A stretch of DNA of 51,710 nucleotides. Origin: Ornithomonoglobus_A sp045612845. Lineage in GTDB: Bacteria > Bacillota > Clostridia > UBA1381. Shown here piece after piece: positions 30,031 through 39,564 of this stretch; the first letter of the stretch is position 1; each line of letters begins with the position of its first letter. The position numbers and the translations under genes were made by a program. The notes under the pieces were generated by a model. The model ran no database searches, was not told the origin of the DNA, and saw nothing but the letters and a program-made list of their open reading frames with translations. The stretch is taken from the NCBI GenBank assembly GCA_045612845.1, contig JAZKZV010000018.1, forward strand, positions 1 through 51,710. The letters run 5' to 3'.

Positions 30031-32424
30031 TTATTTTGAAAAAAAATCATTTGCATAGGCAACTGCACCGAGTGCGTCGCGACAATACTTATCGGCGCCA
30101 ATCATTTTAGCATATTCCTCGTTTAATACTGCACCGCCTACAAACACCTTAACGTCGGGAGTTTCCTCTCGTATTGCCTTTACGGTTTCCTCCATGCCGA
30201 CGACGGTGGTTGTCATAAGCGCACTAAGACCGCATAAATGTACATTTTCTCTTTTTATAGTGTCGACTATTGTTTGCGGTGGAACGTCTTTTCCTAAATC
30301 GATTACAGTGTATCCGTAATTTTCGAGAAGTACCTTAACAATATTTTTGCCAATGTCGTGTATGTCGCCCTTTACAGTGGCAATTACAATTTTTCCTTTG
30401 CTCTCTTCTTCTTTTCCGTTCGATGTAATGTGCTCCTTTATCGCTTCAAAGGAGTTTTTTACAGTCTGTGCACTCATCATAAGCTGAGGCAAAAACATTT
30501 TTCCGCTTTCAAACCCATTTCCTACAACATCAAGTGCTTTTATAAGCGTGTTGTTTATAATATCCATTGGCTCGTGGGTTTTTAGCATTTCTACAGTTTC
30601 TTTGTATGATTGGTCTTTTAAGCCTTTTACTATTATGTTAAACAGTGCATTTTCCTCGGTTTTATCCAAAGCCTCAGTTTTGGTTGATATTACAGTTGTC
30701 TGAGCTTTTGTATTTGCGTAGTTCTCTATATAATCGGCACAGTTTTCGTCATAGCCTGTGAGTGCAAGGAATGAGCGGTATGTATTCATCATACTCTCTG
30801 CGCATGGATTTATTATACAAGCGTCAAGACCGTTATTTAGTGCAAGTGCAAAAAATGTACTGTTTATAAGCTCCCGTCTTGGCAATCCAAATGATATGTT
30901 AGAAACGCCAAGAACAGTTTTTACACCTAAATTATCCTTAATCATTTTGAGCGCCTTAATGGTTTGTGCGCTTTCCTCTTGCTGTGCACTTATTGTAAGA
31001 GTGAGTGCATCCATTACAAGCTCTTTTTTATCTATTCCGTAATCTGCTGCCTTATCGCAGATTTTTTTTGCAATTTCAAAACGTCCCTCTGCAGTTGGAG
31101 GTATGCCATTTTCATCAAGGCAAAGACCAACAAGTACACCACCGTATTTCTTTACAATAGGCATTATGTCTTCTATATTTTCTGCCTTACCGTTTACGGA
31201 GTTAATCATTGGTTTTCCGTTATAAATTCTCAAAGCTCGCTCTATAGTTTTAGGGTCGGAGCTATCAATCTGTAGTGGTAAATTTACAGAAGATGAGATT
31301 GCTTTTACAACCTTTTCCATTGTTGCACACTCATCAATTTCTGGCAAACCTACGTTTACATCAAGTATATGAGCACCTGCCTCCTCCTGCGCGAATGCCT
31401 CGTTTAAAATATAGTCTATATCATTGTTGCATAGCGCCTCGCGGAATTTTTTCTTGCCTGTAGGATTTATTCTTTCACCAACAATAACAGGTCTTTCGCC
31501 TAAAAATACTGCCTTTGAATATGAGCATACAATAGTATGATTTTTCTTTTCCACAACAGGCTTGTACTTTTTGCAAGCAAGAACAAGCTCCTTAATATGC
31601 TCGGGAGTTGTACCGCAACAACCACCAAGAACACTTACGCCAAGCTTTGCGATGTTTTCGCATTCCTTTGCAAAAATTTGAGGTGTTACATCATAAACGG
31701 TTTTACCGTCGATAATTTTAGGTAATCCTGCATTTGGCTGAGCCATTATGGGAATTGACGAAACCTCGGATAGCTTATTCATCATAGGATAAATTGCCTC
31801 AGGACCGAGTCCGCAGTTTATGCCAATACAATCTGCGCCTAAGCCCTCAAGTATTGCACACATAATTACGGGGTCGGCACCTGTAAGAGTTTTTTCGCTC
31901 TCATCAAAGGTCATTGTACAGAATACGGGTAAATCGGTATTTTCTTTAACTGCTAAAACTGCCGCCTTTGCTTCTAATGTGTCGGACATTGTTTCTATTA
32001 TAACAAGGTCAGCACCGCAATTCTGTGCAGTTATTGCAATTCTTTTAAAGCTTTCGTACGCATCATCAAAGCTTAAGTTACCCAAAGGCTCAAGTAACTG
32101 TCCCGTAGGACCGATATCAAAGGCTACAAAGACGTTTTCTGATGACTCGTCAGCTGCTTTTTTTGCTATTTTAATTGATGCCTCCACAATATCGTCAATG
32201 CAGCAGTCCCTCAGCTTTAAAGGGTTAGCACCAAATGAGTTTGTTGTTATTATATTTGCGCCTGCATCAATATAGGCTTTGTGTATTTTTAAAATCATTT
32301 CGGGATTTTTTAAATTTAACAGTTCGGGAATTTCTCCGCCTTTCATGCCGAGCTTTTGGAGTATTGTTCCCATTCCTCCGTCAAAAAAGAGGATTTGTTT
32401 GCCAAGTATATCCTTTATATTCAT
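30031..32424 (-). CDS. metH: Cobalamin-dependent methionine synthase lacking the reactivation domain
   Basis: MetH transfers the methyl group of 5-methyltetrahydrofolate to homocysteine through cobalamin. The 797-residue protein has the homocysteine domain (1-290) with zinc ligands C204 (GINCG) and C269/C270 (GGCCGTT), the pterin-binding domain (about 310-560, VGERINPTGKKKFREAL, QIDSSDP), the cap domain (about 580-665) and the B12-binding domain with VKGDIHDIGKNI, cobalt ligand H689. It ends right after the B12 domain. The ~330-residue AdoMet-binding reactivation domain of long MetH proteins is absent, and no separate gene for it is adjacent. A separate reactivator is therefore expected. It lies 20 bases after metF. 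Confidence 0.97.
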   Translation of the reverse strand: MNIKDILGKQILFFDGGMGTILQKLGMKGGEIPELLNLKNPEMILKIHKAYIDAGANIITTNSFGANPLKLRDCCIDDIVEASIKIAKKAADESSENVFVAFDIGPTGQLLEPLGNLSFDDAYESFKRIAITAQNCGADLVIIETMSDTLEAKAAVLAVKENTDLPVFCTMTFDESEKTLTGADPVIMCAILEGLGADCIGINCGLGPEAIYPMMNKLSEVSSIPIMAQPNAGLPKIIDGKTVYDVTPQIFAKECENIAKLGVSVLGGCCGTTPEHIKELVLACKKYKPVVEKKNHTIVCSYSKAVFLGERPVIVGERINPTGKKKFREALCNNDIDYILNEAFAQEEAGAHILDVNVGLPEIDECATMEKVVKAISSSVNLPLQIDSSDPKTIERALRIYNGKPMINSVNGKAENIEDIMPIVKKYGGVLVGLCLDENGIPPTAEGRFEIAKKICDKAADYGIDKKELVMDALTLTISAQQEESAQTIKALKMIKDNLGVKTVLGVSNISFGLPRRELINSTFFALALNNGLDACIINPCAESMMNTYRSFLALTGYDENCADYIENYANTKAQTTVISTKTEALDKTEENALFNIIVKGLKDQSYKETVEMLKTHEPMDIINNTLIKALDVVGNGFESGKMFLPQLMMSAQTVKNSFEAIKEHITSNGKEEESKGKIVIATVKGDIHDIGKNIVKVLLENYGYTVIDLGKDVPPQTIVDTIKRENVHLCGLSALMTTTVVGMEETVKAIREETPDVKVFVGGAVLNEEYAKMIGADKYCRDALGAVAYANDFFSK

Positions 32425-32444
32425 ATGAGAATCACCTTTCTGAT

Positions 32445-33308
32445 TTAGTCAAATAATACCTTAACAATATCAGTTATTTTTTGCGCCACCTCAGGCTTGT
32501 TCATGGTATATAGATGTATACCGTCAATATCGTTTGATAAAAGGTCTGTAATCTGGTCTATGGCGTACGCAATGCCCGCTTGCTTTAATGCCTCGGGGTT
32601 ATGCCCATAGCGTGCAAACATACGTGTAAACTTAGATGGCATAGATGCTCCGCCCGATAAAAGACACATACGTTCAATCTGTTTTATATTTGTAAGCGGC
32701 ATAATACCTGCAGTTATCGGAAGATTTATACCTTTTTGCTGCAGCTTGTTTCTAAAATTGTAGAATTTATCATTATCAAAAAACATCTGGGTAACAAAGA
32801 AATCGCAACCACTGTCTGCCTTTATTTTAAGATTTTCTATATCCTGCTCCACACTTTCCGATTCGGGATGCATTTCGGGATAGCATGCGGCACCAACACA
32901 AAAATCACCATACTCCTTTATATCACTTATGAGGTCGGATGCATATTTATAGGCAGTTGTAACACAACCGTCCTGAGGAATATCACCTCTTAATGCAAGT
33001 ATATTTTCCACTCCTCTTGATTTTAAATCGTCAAGAATAGACTTAACCTGTGTTTTGTCTGATGATATGCATGTAAGATGTGCAAGAGATGTCATTTTAC
33101 ATTCATTTTCTATAAAATCCGCAACGTCGGGAGTGCTTTTTGTTGTTGAGCCTCCTGCACCATATGTTACGCTTATATAATCTATAGGCATTGCTGAGAG
33201 TGTTTTTACAGTTTCTTTAACCGCATCAAAACTGTCCGCTTTCTTGGGCGGAAACACCTCAAACGAATATACAGAGCGTTTGTTTTTAAATATATCTTTT
33301 ATGTACAT
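32445..33308 (-). CDS. metF: Methylenetetrahydrofolate reductase
   Basis: MetF reduces 5,10-methylene-THF to 5-methyl-THF, the methyl donor for MetH. The 287-residue protein is an FAD-dependent TIM barrel: YSFEVFPPKK (13-22, with catalytic Glu), VTYGAGGSTTKST, LALRGDIPQDG, CYPEMHPES, FVTQMFFDN and ITAGIMPLTN. The size matches the short bacterial type. The start ATG 33308 has GAGGTG with an 8-base spacer. metF-metH form a two-gene operon from the promoter at 33346-33374. No AdoMet or cobalamin riboswitch is visible in the ~35-base leader, so control by RNA is unlikely. Confidence 0.97.
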   Translation of the reverse strand: MYIKDIFKNKRSVYSFEVFPPKKADSFDAVKETVKTLSAMPIDYISVTYGAGGSTTKSTPDVADFIENECKMTSLAHLTCISSDKTQVKSILDDLKSRGVENILALRGDIPQDGCVTTAYKYASDLISDIKEYGDFCVGAACYPEMHPESESVEQDIENLKIKADSGCDFFVTQMFFDNDKFYNFRNKLQQKGINLPITAGIMPLTNIKQIERMCLLSGGASMPSKFTRMFARYGHNPEALKQAGIAYAIDQITDLLSNDIDGIHLYTMNKPEVAQKITDIVKVLFD

Positions 33309-33345
33309 GCATCCAACACCTCATATGCTTAATATCGTAAATTTA

Positions 33346-33374
33346 ATTATACACCAAAATGCCAAAAATTGCAA
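33346..33374 (-). promoter_or_regulatory. Promoter of metF-metH
   Basis: On the minus strand TTGCAA (33374-33369) and TATAAT (33351-33346) have a 17-base spacer. Confidence 0.8.
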
Positions 33375-33415
33375 GTATTATAATTATTAAGACATTGTAA
33401 ATTTTATTTTATTGA

Positions 33416-33445
33416 TTGACAAAGTATAAACAAATGGAGTATAAT
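33416..33445 (+). promoter_or_regulatory. Promoter of the HtrA gene
   Basis: TTGACA (33416-33421) and TATAAT (33440-33445) have an 18-base spacer. It leaves a leader of about 118 bases with no clear structure. Confidence 0.8.
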
Positions 33446-33569
33446 GAATCTATAATCATGATAAGATAAAATAAGTTACAAAAAGTTAACAGTCAGTTAA
33501 TATGCAGGTAAAAAGTAAGTTGTATAATAAAATTACAGAATGAAAAAATAACTATAGGAGGTATATGCA

Positions 33570-34784
33570 ATGAAAAGATATCCGTACACAAATTCAACTG
33601 ATATGATTATATATGACGCTAAGAAAAAGGAGAAGAAGAAAAGACCGTTTGCTACAGCGCTTGTTTCGGCACTGTTATCAAGCGCATTGACAGCAGCCGC
33701 TTTTAGTGCGGGTTTTGTTGTTTACAATAACAATAAAAGGGTAATGCTAAACGATGCTCAAAATTATGAAACACAGCAAGTAACGCAAAGTGCTGACGAT
33801 GCACAGACTTCACTTGCTTCATATAAAATCGGAAAAAAGGTACTGACAATTCCCGAGATTGCCGAAAAGGTAGGTCCGAGTGTTGTTGGTGTTATAAATA
33901 AAGCAAAAGTTCAGGGACAACGTGTTTATGACCCTTTCACAGGCAGATATTATTACTATGGTCCGTCGTCGGACAATGACAGTCTTGTTGAACAGGGCAG
34001 CGGTTCGGGAATTATAATAAATGATAAAGGATATGTTGTTACAAATCAGCACGTTATAGAAAACGCAAGTGAAATATCTGTTATTTTAAACACAGGTGAG
34101 GAGATAAGTGCTGAGCTTGTGGGTGCGGATTCAAAAACCGACCTTGCAGTATTAAAAATAAAAACAGACGCTAAGCTCACAGTAGCAACTCTTGGTGATT
34201 CTACAACTGTTGAGGTCGGTGAGCTTGCGGTGGCAATAGGTAATCCTATGGGTATGGAATTCAGTGGTTCGGTTACTGCGGGTATAATCAGTGCAGTTAA
34301 CAGAACTATGACTATTGAGGACAGAACATATAATCTGTTACAGACTGACGCTGCAATCAACAATGGTAACAGCGGCGGTGCGCTTATAAATCAATATGGT
34401 GAGGTTATAGGTATAAATTCAGTTAAGCTTTCAACAACAGGTGTTGAGGGAATGGGCTTTGCAATAGCAATATCTGAGGCGAAACCGATTATAGATGACC
34501 TTATGAATGAAGGCTATGTTACAGGCAGGCCGTTGGTTGGAATATCTATACAGGAAACTATGTATGGTATGTTTATAGCTGAGGTGTCAGAGGGAAGCGG
34601 AGCGGAAAAGGCAGGTCTTGAGGTAGGAGATATTATAGTTTCCGTTGACGGTGAAAAGGTTAAAACTACAGCAGAGATTAACGAGCTTCGCGATAAGAAA
34701 AAGCCGGGTGATTATATGTTGTTTAAAGTAGTACACGACGGAGAAACAAAAGAGGTTAATGTAAAGCTTTCGGAGAGCAAATAA
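33570..34784 (+). CDS. HtrA/DegP-like membrane-anchored serine protease
   Basis: This is a trypsin-like protease of family S1C for protein quality control at the cell surface. The 404-residue protein has a short basic cytoplasmic head (KKKEKKKRP), one membrane helix (about 27-51), a linker, then the protease domain with H161 (VTNQHVI), D191 (KTDLAVLK) and S268 (NNGNSGGAL). A single PDZ domain follows (about 300-400, LVGISIQETMYGMFIAEVSEGSGAEKAGLEVGDII). One PDZ and an N-terminal anchor match Gram-positive HtrA/YyxA-type proteins. AGGAGG precedes the ATG. It is monocistronic with its own promoter and terminator. Confidence 0.96.
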   Translation: MKRYPYTNSTDMIIYDAKKKEKKKRPFATALVSALLSSALTAAAFSAGFVVYNNNKRVMLNDAQNYETQQVTQSADDAQTSLASYKIGKKVLTIPEIAEKVGPSVVGVINKAKVQGQRVYDPFTGRYYYYGPSSDNDSLVEQGSGSGIIINDKGYVVTNQHVIENASEISVILNTGEEISAELVGADSKTDLAVLKIKTDAKLTVATLGDSTTVEVGELAVAIGNPMGMEFSGSVTAGIISAVNRTMTIEDRTYNLLQTDAAINNGNSGGALINQYGEVIGINSVKLSTTGVEGMGFAIAISEAKPIIDDLMNEGYVTGRPLVGISIQETMYGMFIAEVSEGSGAEKAGLEVGDIIVSVDGEKVKTTAEINELRDKKKPGDYMLFKVVHDGETKEVNVKLSESK

Positions 34785-34802
34785 ATTTGTAATATAACTC
34801 TT

Positions 34803-34846
34803 AAAACAAGAAATCGTTAAAGCAATTTTCGATTTCTTGTTTTTTC
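34803..34846 (+). terminator. Terminator of the HtrA gene
   Basis: A 14-base stem (34803-34816 with 34830-34843) is followed by Ts. Confidence 0.9.
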
Positions 34847-34867
34847 TTATTTTGGCTTGGTAAAACA

Positions 34868-34896
34868 TTGACATTTTAAGCGAATTGTTATATAAT
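34868..34896 (+). promoter_or_regulatory. Promoter of the hydrolase-ppa-argS operon
   Basis: Consensus TTGACA (34868-34873) and TATAAT (34891-34896), 17-base spacer. Confidence 0.92.
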
Positions 34897-34943
34897 TTAT
34901 GGTGTATAGCAAATTTTACCTTATATACAAGGAGGAAAATAAA

Positions 34944-35663
34944 ATGAGCGAGAATTTATGGAACGATTTTAAAATAAAAGAATTTAAATTTAAGGAACGT
35001 GATGCAAAAATAGTATATCCGAATTGCACACCAAACGGTAAACTTATTTTAAAAACAGAGTATTGGGATGCATTCCCTAAATTTGAAATAGAAATGGTAA
35101 AAAAGGGATATTATCTTTGTTATGTATCGCACCAGACTCGCTGGGCACCCGATGAAGAAACTCATATAATGGCAGACTTTGTAAAATATGTTGCAAAAGA
35201 GCTTAATGTTGAGGCAAGGTGTGCTACTGTCGGAATGAGCTGCGGAGGGTTGCAGGCAGCAAGATTTGCACAGCTTTATCCGGAGATGGTAAGTGTTATG
35301 TATCTTGATGCACCCGTGCTTAATATTTTGAGTATGGCAGGTCTTGGTGATTGCGAGGACAGATTTGGATTATGGATAGAAATTGCAAATACATACAAGG
35401 TTAATAAATCAACCATTGTTAATTTCAGAAACAGCCCTATCGACCATATGGATATTCTGATAAAAAATGATATTCCCATAATTATGGTTTACGGAAATGC
35501 CGATAATGTTGTTCTGTATCAGGAAAACGGTCAGGTGTTAGAGGACTATTATAAAGCACATAACGGAAAAATAAAGATAATAAGCAAGAGTATAGGTGCA
35601 CATAATCCGCATGGTCTGGATGATGTAACTCCTATAATAGAATTTGTAGAAAAATATATATAG
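34944..35663 (+). CDS. Alpha/beta-hydrolase-fold serine hydrolase
   Basis: The 239-residue protein has the nucleophile elbow VGMSCGGLQA (S99), a probable acid D187 in VYGNADNVVLY and histidine H220 or H223 in GAHNPHGL, the order of a hydrolase catalytic triad. YVSHQTRWAPDEE precedes the elbow. It has no signal peptide. Related clostridial proteins are annotated as alpha/beta hydrolases acting on short esters or acetylated sugars, but the substrate cannot be read here. GGAGG 9 bases before ATG 34944 rejects the upstream ATG 34899, which lies inside the region just after the promoter. The gene heads an operon with ppa and argS; no functional link is obvious. Confidence 0.8.
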   Translation: MSENLWNDFKIKEFKFKERDAKIVYPNCTPNGKLILKTEYWDAFPKFEIEMVKKGYYLCYVSHQTRWAPDEETHIMADFVKYVAKELNVEARCATVGMSCGGLQAARFAQLYPEMVSVMYLDAPVLNILSMAGLGDCEDRFGLWIEIANTYKVNKSTIVNFRNSPIDHMDILIKNDIPIIMVYGNADNVVLYQENGQVLEDYYKAHNGKIKIISKSIGAHNPHGLDDVTPIIEFVEKYI

Positions 35664-35680
35664 TTTAAGGAGTCAATGAT

Positions 35681-36214
35681 ATGTCTAATATATGGCACGA
35701 TATTTCACCAAAAAGAATAAATGCAGAGGATTTTATTTGTGTTATAGAAATCTCAAAAGGAAGTAAGAAAAAATACGAATTAGATAAAGAAACAGGATAC
35801 CTTATGTTGGATAGAATCTTGCATACCTCAACGCATTATCCCGCAAACTACGGATTTATTCCCCGCACCTATGGTGATGATAATGACCCGCTTGATGTGC
35901 TGTTGCTTTGTTCTGAGCAGATTGAGCCTATGACACTTGTTAGGGCATATCCTATAGGGGTTATTTCTATGATAGATAACGGACGTAATGACGAAAAAAT
36001 TATTGCTATTCCGTTTAACGACCCTAACTATAATATGTACAAGGATATAAGCGAGCTTCCAAAACACGTTTTTAACGAAATGGGTCATTTCTTTACTGTT
36101 TACAAAAATCTCGAACACAAAGAAACAGCGGTAAACGAAGTAAGCGACAGAGAAACCTCAATAAAAATAATTGATAAAGCCATAAATGACTATGTAGATA
36201 AGTTTTGTAAATAA
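35681..36214 (+). CDS. ppa: Inorganic pyrophosphatase (family I)
   Basis: The enzyme hydrolyses pyrophosphate released in biosynthesis. The 177-residue protein carries the family I signature GDDNDPLDVL (metal-binding aspartates), with KYELDKETGYLMLDR before it, YPANYGFIPRTY in the middle and DPNYNMYKDISELP after it. This is the soluble Mg-dependent type, not the Mn-dependent DHH type more common in Bacillus. It is the second gene of the operon, 17 bases after the hydrolase and 32 before argS. Placement beside an aminoacyl-tRNA synthetase is sensible, since aminoacylation releases pyrophosphate. Confidence 0.96.
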   Translation: MSNIWHDISPKRINAEDFICVIEISKGSKKKYELDKETGYLMLDRILHTSTHYPANYGFIPRTYGDDNDPLDVLLLCSEQIEPMTLVRAYPIGVISMIDNGRNDEKIIAIPFNDPNYNMYKDISELPKHVFNEMGHFFTVYKNLEHKETAVNEVSDRETSIKIIDKAINDYVDKFCK

Positions 36215-36246
36215 TAATTTACACAAAAATCGGAGGAAGAACAAAA

Positions 36247-37947
36247 ATGGATTTTAAGCAATATGTTACAGAAAAAATATCACAAATAACATCATTAGAA
36301 AAAGCGGCAGTAGAAAAGGTATTGGAAACTCCGCCCGAAGAAAAAATGGGAGATTTGGCATTCCCTTGCTTTATATTGGCAAAAACTATGCGTAAAGCAC
36401 CGCCTCTTATTGCACAGGAGCTTTGCGAGAAGTTTAATGAGGACGAAAATCTCGGAAAAGTAGAAGCAGTAGGCGGATACCTTAACTTTTTCTTTAACAG
36501 AGCAAAATATGAAAGCGAAGTTATAAATGCGGTAAAAAATGCAGGTGAGGATTGGGGTAAATCTGTACTTGGTGAGGGAAAGACAGTGTTGGTCGAGTAT
36601 TCATCACCTAATATTGCAAAGCCATTCCATATAGGGCACCTCTTCTCAACAGCGGTTGGTAATTCGCTTGCAAGAATATACAAATATTTGGGTTACAACG
36701 TGCAATCACTAAACCATTTAGGCGACTGGGGTACACAGTTTGGTAAGCTTATAAGTGCATACAAGAGATGGGGTGTAAAAGAGGTTATAGAAAAAGACCC
36801 CATAAACGAGCTTTTAAAGATATACGTAAAATTCCATGACGAGGCAAAAGAAAATTCTGCACTTGAAGATGAGGCAAGAGAATACTTTAAGCTTTTAGAG
36901 GACGGAGATGAAGAAACAACTGCACTCTGGACATATTTTAAGGATATTTCACTCGTTGAGTTTAAACGTGTTTACGAAATGCTTGGTGTAAAGTTCGACT
37001 CATACAACGGTGAGGCGTTTTATTCGGATAAAATGGACGAAGTTGTTGAACTTTTAAGAGACGCAAAACTGTTAGTAGAAAGTGATGGCGCACAGGTTGT
37101 TGATTTGAGTGATTTAAACATGCCGCCTTGCATAATATTAAAATCAGATGGTGCAACAATTTATGCAACGCGTGATATTGCTGCAGCGCTTTATCGACAC
37201 AGAACATATAACTTTGATAAAAATATATACGTTGTAGGTACACCTCAGGCTCTGCACTTTAAGCAGATTTTTGCAACAATGCAAAGAGCAGGGTGGGAAT
37301 GGAGCAAGGATTGTCTGCATGTAGGCTTTGGACTTGTAAAGCTGCCCGGTAAGAGTATGTCAACAAGAAACGGTGATGTAGTGTTCTTAGAGGATGTTCT
37401 AAACGAATCTATAGATAAAACAAGGGCAATAATAAAAGAAAACAATCCCGATATGGCAGATATAGACGAAAAGGCTAAAAAGATTGGTATAGGTGCAATT
37501 TTATATACATTCCTGAAAAATTCAAGAGAAAAAGACATAGTTTTTAGCTGGGATACTATGCTCGACTTTGAGGGAGAGAGTGCACCATATTGCCAATATG
37601 GATATGCAAGAGGTAAGAGTATCCTAAGACGTGCCGAGGGTATTGATTATAGCAATGCTGATATGTCAAAAGCAACATCTGATGAGGAATATTCGTTAAT
37701 TAAGCATATAAACTCATTTGGTGAGGCTATAATAAGTGCAGCAGATAAAAACGAACCGTTTTATATAAATCGATATGTTACCAATCTTACAAAGGCATTT
37801 AACAAATTCTATAACACAAATCCCATATTAAAGGATGACGTTGATATAGAAGTTAAAAAAGCAAGACTTGCAATAGTTGATGCAACATGTCAGGTTATAA
37901 AAAATGCCCTGTATTTATTGGGAATAGACACAGTAGAAAGCATGTAA
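36247..37947 (+). CDS. argS: Arginyl-tRNA synthetase
   Basis: ArgS charges tRNA-Arg. The 566-residue class I synthetase has the N-terminal Add-1 domain (1-100), the HIGH motif in KPFHIGHLF (about 120), HLGDWGTQFGKLI, the KMSKS equivalent GKSMSTRNGDVV (about 370), and the C-terminal DALR anticodon-binding domain (about 450-566, YGYARGKSILRRA). GGAGGA precedes the ATG by 10 bases. It is the last gene of its operon. Downstream is a hairpin followed by a TGTAGGG repeat rather than a standard terminator. Confidence 0.98.
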   Translation: MDFKQYVTEKISQITSLEKAAVEKVLETPPEEKMGDLAFPCFILAKTMRKAPPLIAQELCEKFNEDENLGKVEAVGGYLNFFFNRAKYESEVINAVKNAGEDWGKSVLGEGKTVLVEYSSPNIAKPFHIGHLFSTAVGNSLARIYKYLGYNVQSLNHLGDWGTQFGKLISAYKRWGVKEVIEKDPINELLKIYVKFHDEAKENSALEDEAREYFKLLEDGDEETTALWTYFKDISLVEFKRVYEMLGVKFDSYNGEAFYSDKMDEVVELLRDAKLLVESDGAQVVDLSDLNMPPCIILKSDGATIYATRDIAAALYRHRTYNFDKNIYVVGTPQALHFKQIFATMQRAGWEWSKDCLHVGFGLVKLPGKSMSTRNGDVVFLEDVLNESIDKTRAIIKENNPDMADIDEKAKKIGIGAILYTFLKNSREKDIVFSWDTMLDFEGESAPYCQYGYARGKSILRRAEGIDYSNADMSKATSDEEYSLIKHINSFGEAIISAADKNEPFYINRYVTNLTKAFNKFYNTNPILKDDVDIEVKKARLAIVDATCQVIKNALYLLGIDTVESM

Positions 37948-37981
37948 ATCTTTTAAAAATTGCCCATCTCACCACTTTTTC

Positions 37982-38015
37982 GTGTGGGGCGGTATACCCG
38001 ATACAGCACCCACAC
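37982..38015 (+). terminator. Hairpin downstream of argS
   Basis: GTGTGGG (37982-37988) pairs with CCCACAC (38009-38015). There is no T tract, so it may be part of the same repeat element as 38044-38072 rather than a terminator. Confidence 0.4.
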
Positions 38016-38043
38016 ATCAAAGCGGCGACCTGAACAATTTTCA

Positions 38044-38072
38044 TTGTAGGGGACGGCGTCCTCGACGTCCCG
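38044..38072. repeat. TGTAGGG palindromic repeat, copy 2
   Basis: TTGTAGGGGACGGCG...CGTCCCG: GGGACG (38050-38055) pairs with CGTCCC (38066-38071). The middle GGCGTCCTCGAC is shared with copy 1. Confidence 0.75.
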
Positions 38073-38155
38073 AAAGCATACGCCATCGCTTTTTGGGGAC
38101 GGAAATCCAAACAATTTTTAATGAGATTTTGTTGAGGTAATGAAAGGAAATAAAA

Positions 38156-39562
38156 ATGACAAATAAAGAATTATTTGATGAATTATCTTATAAGAGAAAA
38201 AATGTTTATGAAGTCATAAACGACGAACAAATAAAAGAAATGAACGACCTATGTGCCGATTATCGAAACTTTTTAGATATTGGCAAAACCGAGCGTGAGT
38301 GTATTGAATACACAATAGAACTTGCAAAGAAGAATGGTTTTGAAGATATACAAAGTAAAACCTCGCTAAAAGCAGGGGACAAGGTATATATAGTAAATCG
38401 CGGCAAGGGCATTATGCTTGTTATTGTAGGCAGTGAGGATATCGAAAAGGGTATAAACATTGTTGGTGCACACGTTGATTCGCCAAGAATTGACCTAAAA
38501 CAAAACCCGCTTTATGAGGCGGACGACATGGCACTTTTTAAAACCCATTACTATGGCGGAATTAAGAAGTATCAATGGACAACAATTCCGCTTTCTATGC
38601 ATGGTGTTGTTTATACTAAGGAAGGCAAAAAGATAAATATTTCTATAGGCGAAAAAGATGATGAGCCTGTATTTTGTATAACTGATTTGCTTCCACACTT
38701 GGCAGTTAAGCAGATGTCAAAGAAAATGACAGAGGGCATAGAGGGCGAAAATCTTAATGTACTTGTAGGAGGTATTCCTGTAAATGACAAGGATGTAAGC
38801 GAAAAGGTTAAATTTACAGTATTAAAGTATCTTAATGACAAGTACGGAATGTGCGAAAGAGATTTCCAGACTGCGGAAATAGAAATGGTTCCTGCGTTCA
38901 AGGCGAGAAACATCGGTTTTGACGAAAGCTTTATTGGCGCATATGGTCAGGACGACAGAGTATGTGCATTTACCGCAATAAAGAGTATATTTGATATAAA
39001 AGCTCCCCGAAAGAGTGCAGTTGCACTTTTGGTAGATAAAGAAGAAATAGGCTCAATGGGCAACACAGGCATGCAAAGTGCATTCTTTGAGATGAGTGTT
39101 GCTAAGATGATAGAAATGATAAAGGGCGAATGCTCCTTAATAGCACTTAATAGAACAATCTCTAACAGTGCGTGTCTTTCATCCGATGTAAATGCTGCAG
39201 TAGACCCAAGCTACGAATATGTTTCAGAAAAGAAGAACGCGTCATTCTGTAATGGCGGTGTAGTATTTACAAAGTTTACGGGTGCAAGAGGTAAATCAGG
39301 CTCATCCGATGCGAGTGCTGAATTTGTATCGCAAATTGCACGAATAATGGACGAAAAGGGTATTGTATGGCAAACGGGCGAACTTGGTAAGGTAGACGAA
39401 GGCGGCGGCGGTACAATAGCTCAATATGTGGCTAATCTTAACATGGAGGTTATTGACGCAGGTGTACCCGTTTTATGTATGCATGCGCCATATGAAGTTA
39501 CCGCAAAAGCAGACGTGTATATGGCATATAAAGCATACATGGCTTTTTATGAAGTTAACTAA
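38156..39562 (+). CDS. M18 family aminopeptidase
   Basis: This is a cytosolic di-zinc aminopeptidase that removes N-terminal residues from peptides. The 468-residue protein has the M18 metal and catalytic motifs: GAHVDSPRIDLKQNPL (His, Asp; about 103), GQDDRVCAFTAI (Asp; about 264), DKEEIGSMGNTGMQS (catalytic Glu pair; about 297), SSDVNAAVDPSYE, and C-terminal DAGVPVLCMHAPYE (His). It resembles the clostridial ApeA-type rather than yeast LAP4. AAAGGAAA precedes the ATG. yihY follows after 2 bases, so the genes are co-translated. Confidence 0.93.
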   Translation: MTNKELFDELSYKRKNVYEVINDEQIKEMNDLCADYRNFLDIGKTERECIEYTIELAKKNGFEDIQSKTSLKAGDKVYIVNRGKGIMLVIVGSEDIEKGINIVGAHVDSPRIDLKQNPLYEADDMALFKTHYYGGIKKYQWTTIPLSMHGVVYTKEGKKINISIGEKDDEPVFCITDLLPHLAVKQMSKKMTEGIEGENLNVLVGGIPVNDKDVSEKVKFTVLKYLNDKYGMCERDFQTAEIEMVPAFKARNIGFDESFIGAYGQDDRVCAFTAIKSIFDIKAPRKSAVALLVDKEEIGSMGNTGMQSAFFEMSVAKMIEMIKGECSLIALNRTISNSACLSSDVNAAVDPSYEYVSEKKNASFCNGGVVFTKFTGARGKSGSSDASAEFVSQIARIMDEKGIVWQTGELGKVDEGGGGTIAQYVANLNMEVIDAGVPVLCMHAPYEVTAKADVYMAYKAYMAFYEVN

Positions 39563-39564
39563 GA

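Noticed and set aside
33309..33345. Possible SAM or cobalamin riboswitch before metF
   Set aside because: The leader from the promoter to ATG is only about 35 bases, too short for either.
36219..36683. Minus-strand 154-residue ORF inside argS
   Set aside because: Antisense shadow of a certain gene with low-complexity Ser/Phe translation.
37895..38110. Minus-strand 71-residue ORF after argS
   Set aside because: It overlaps the argS end and consists of the hairpin and the TGTAGGG repeat; no ribosome binding site.
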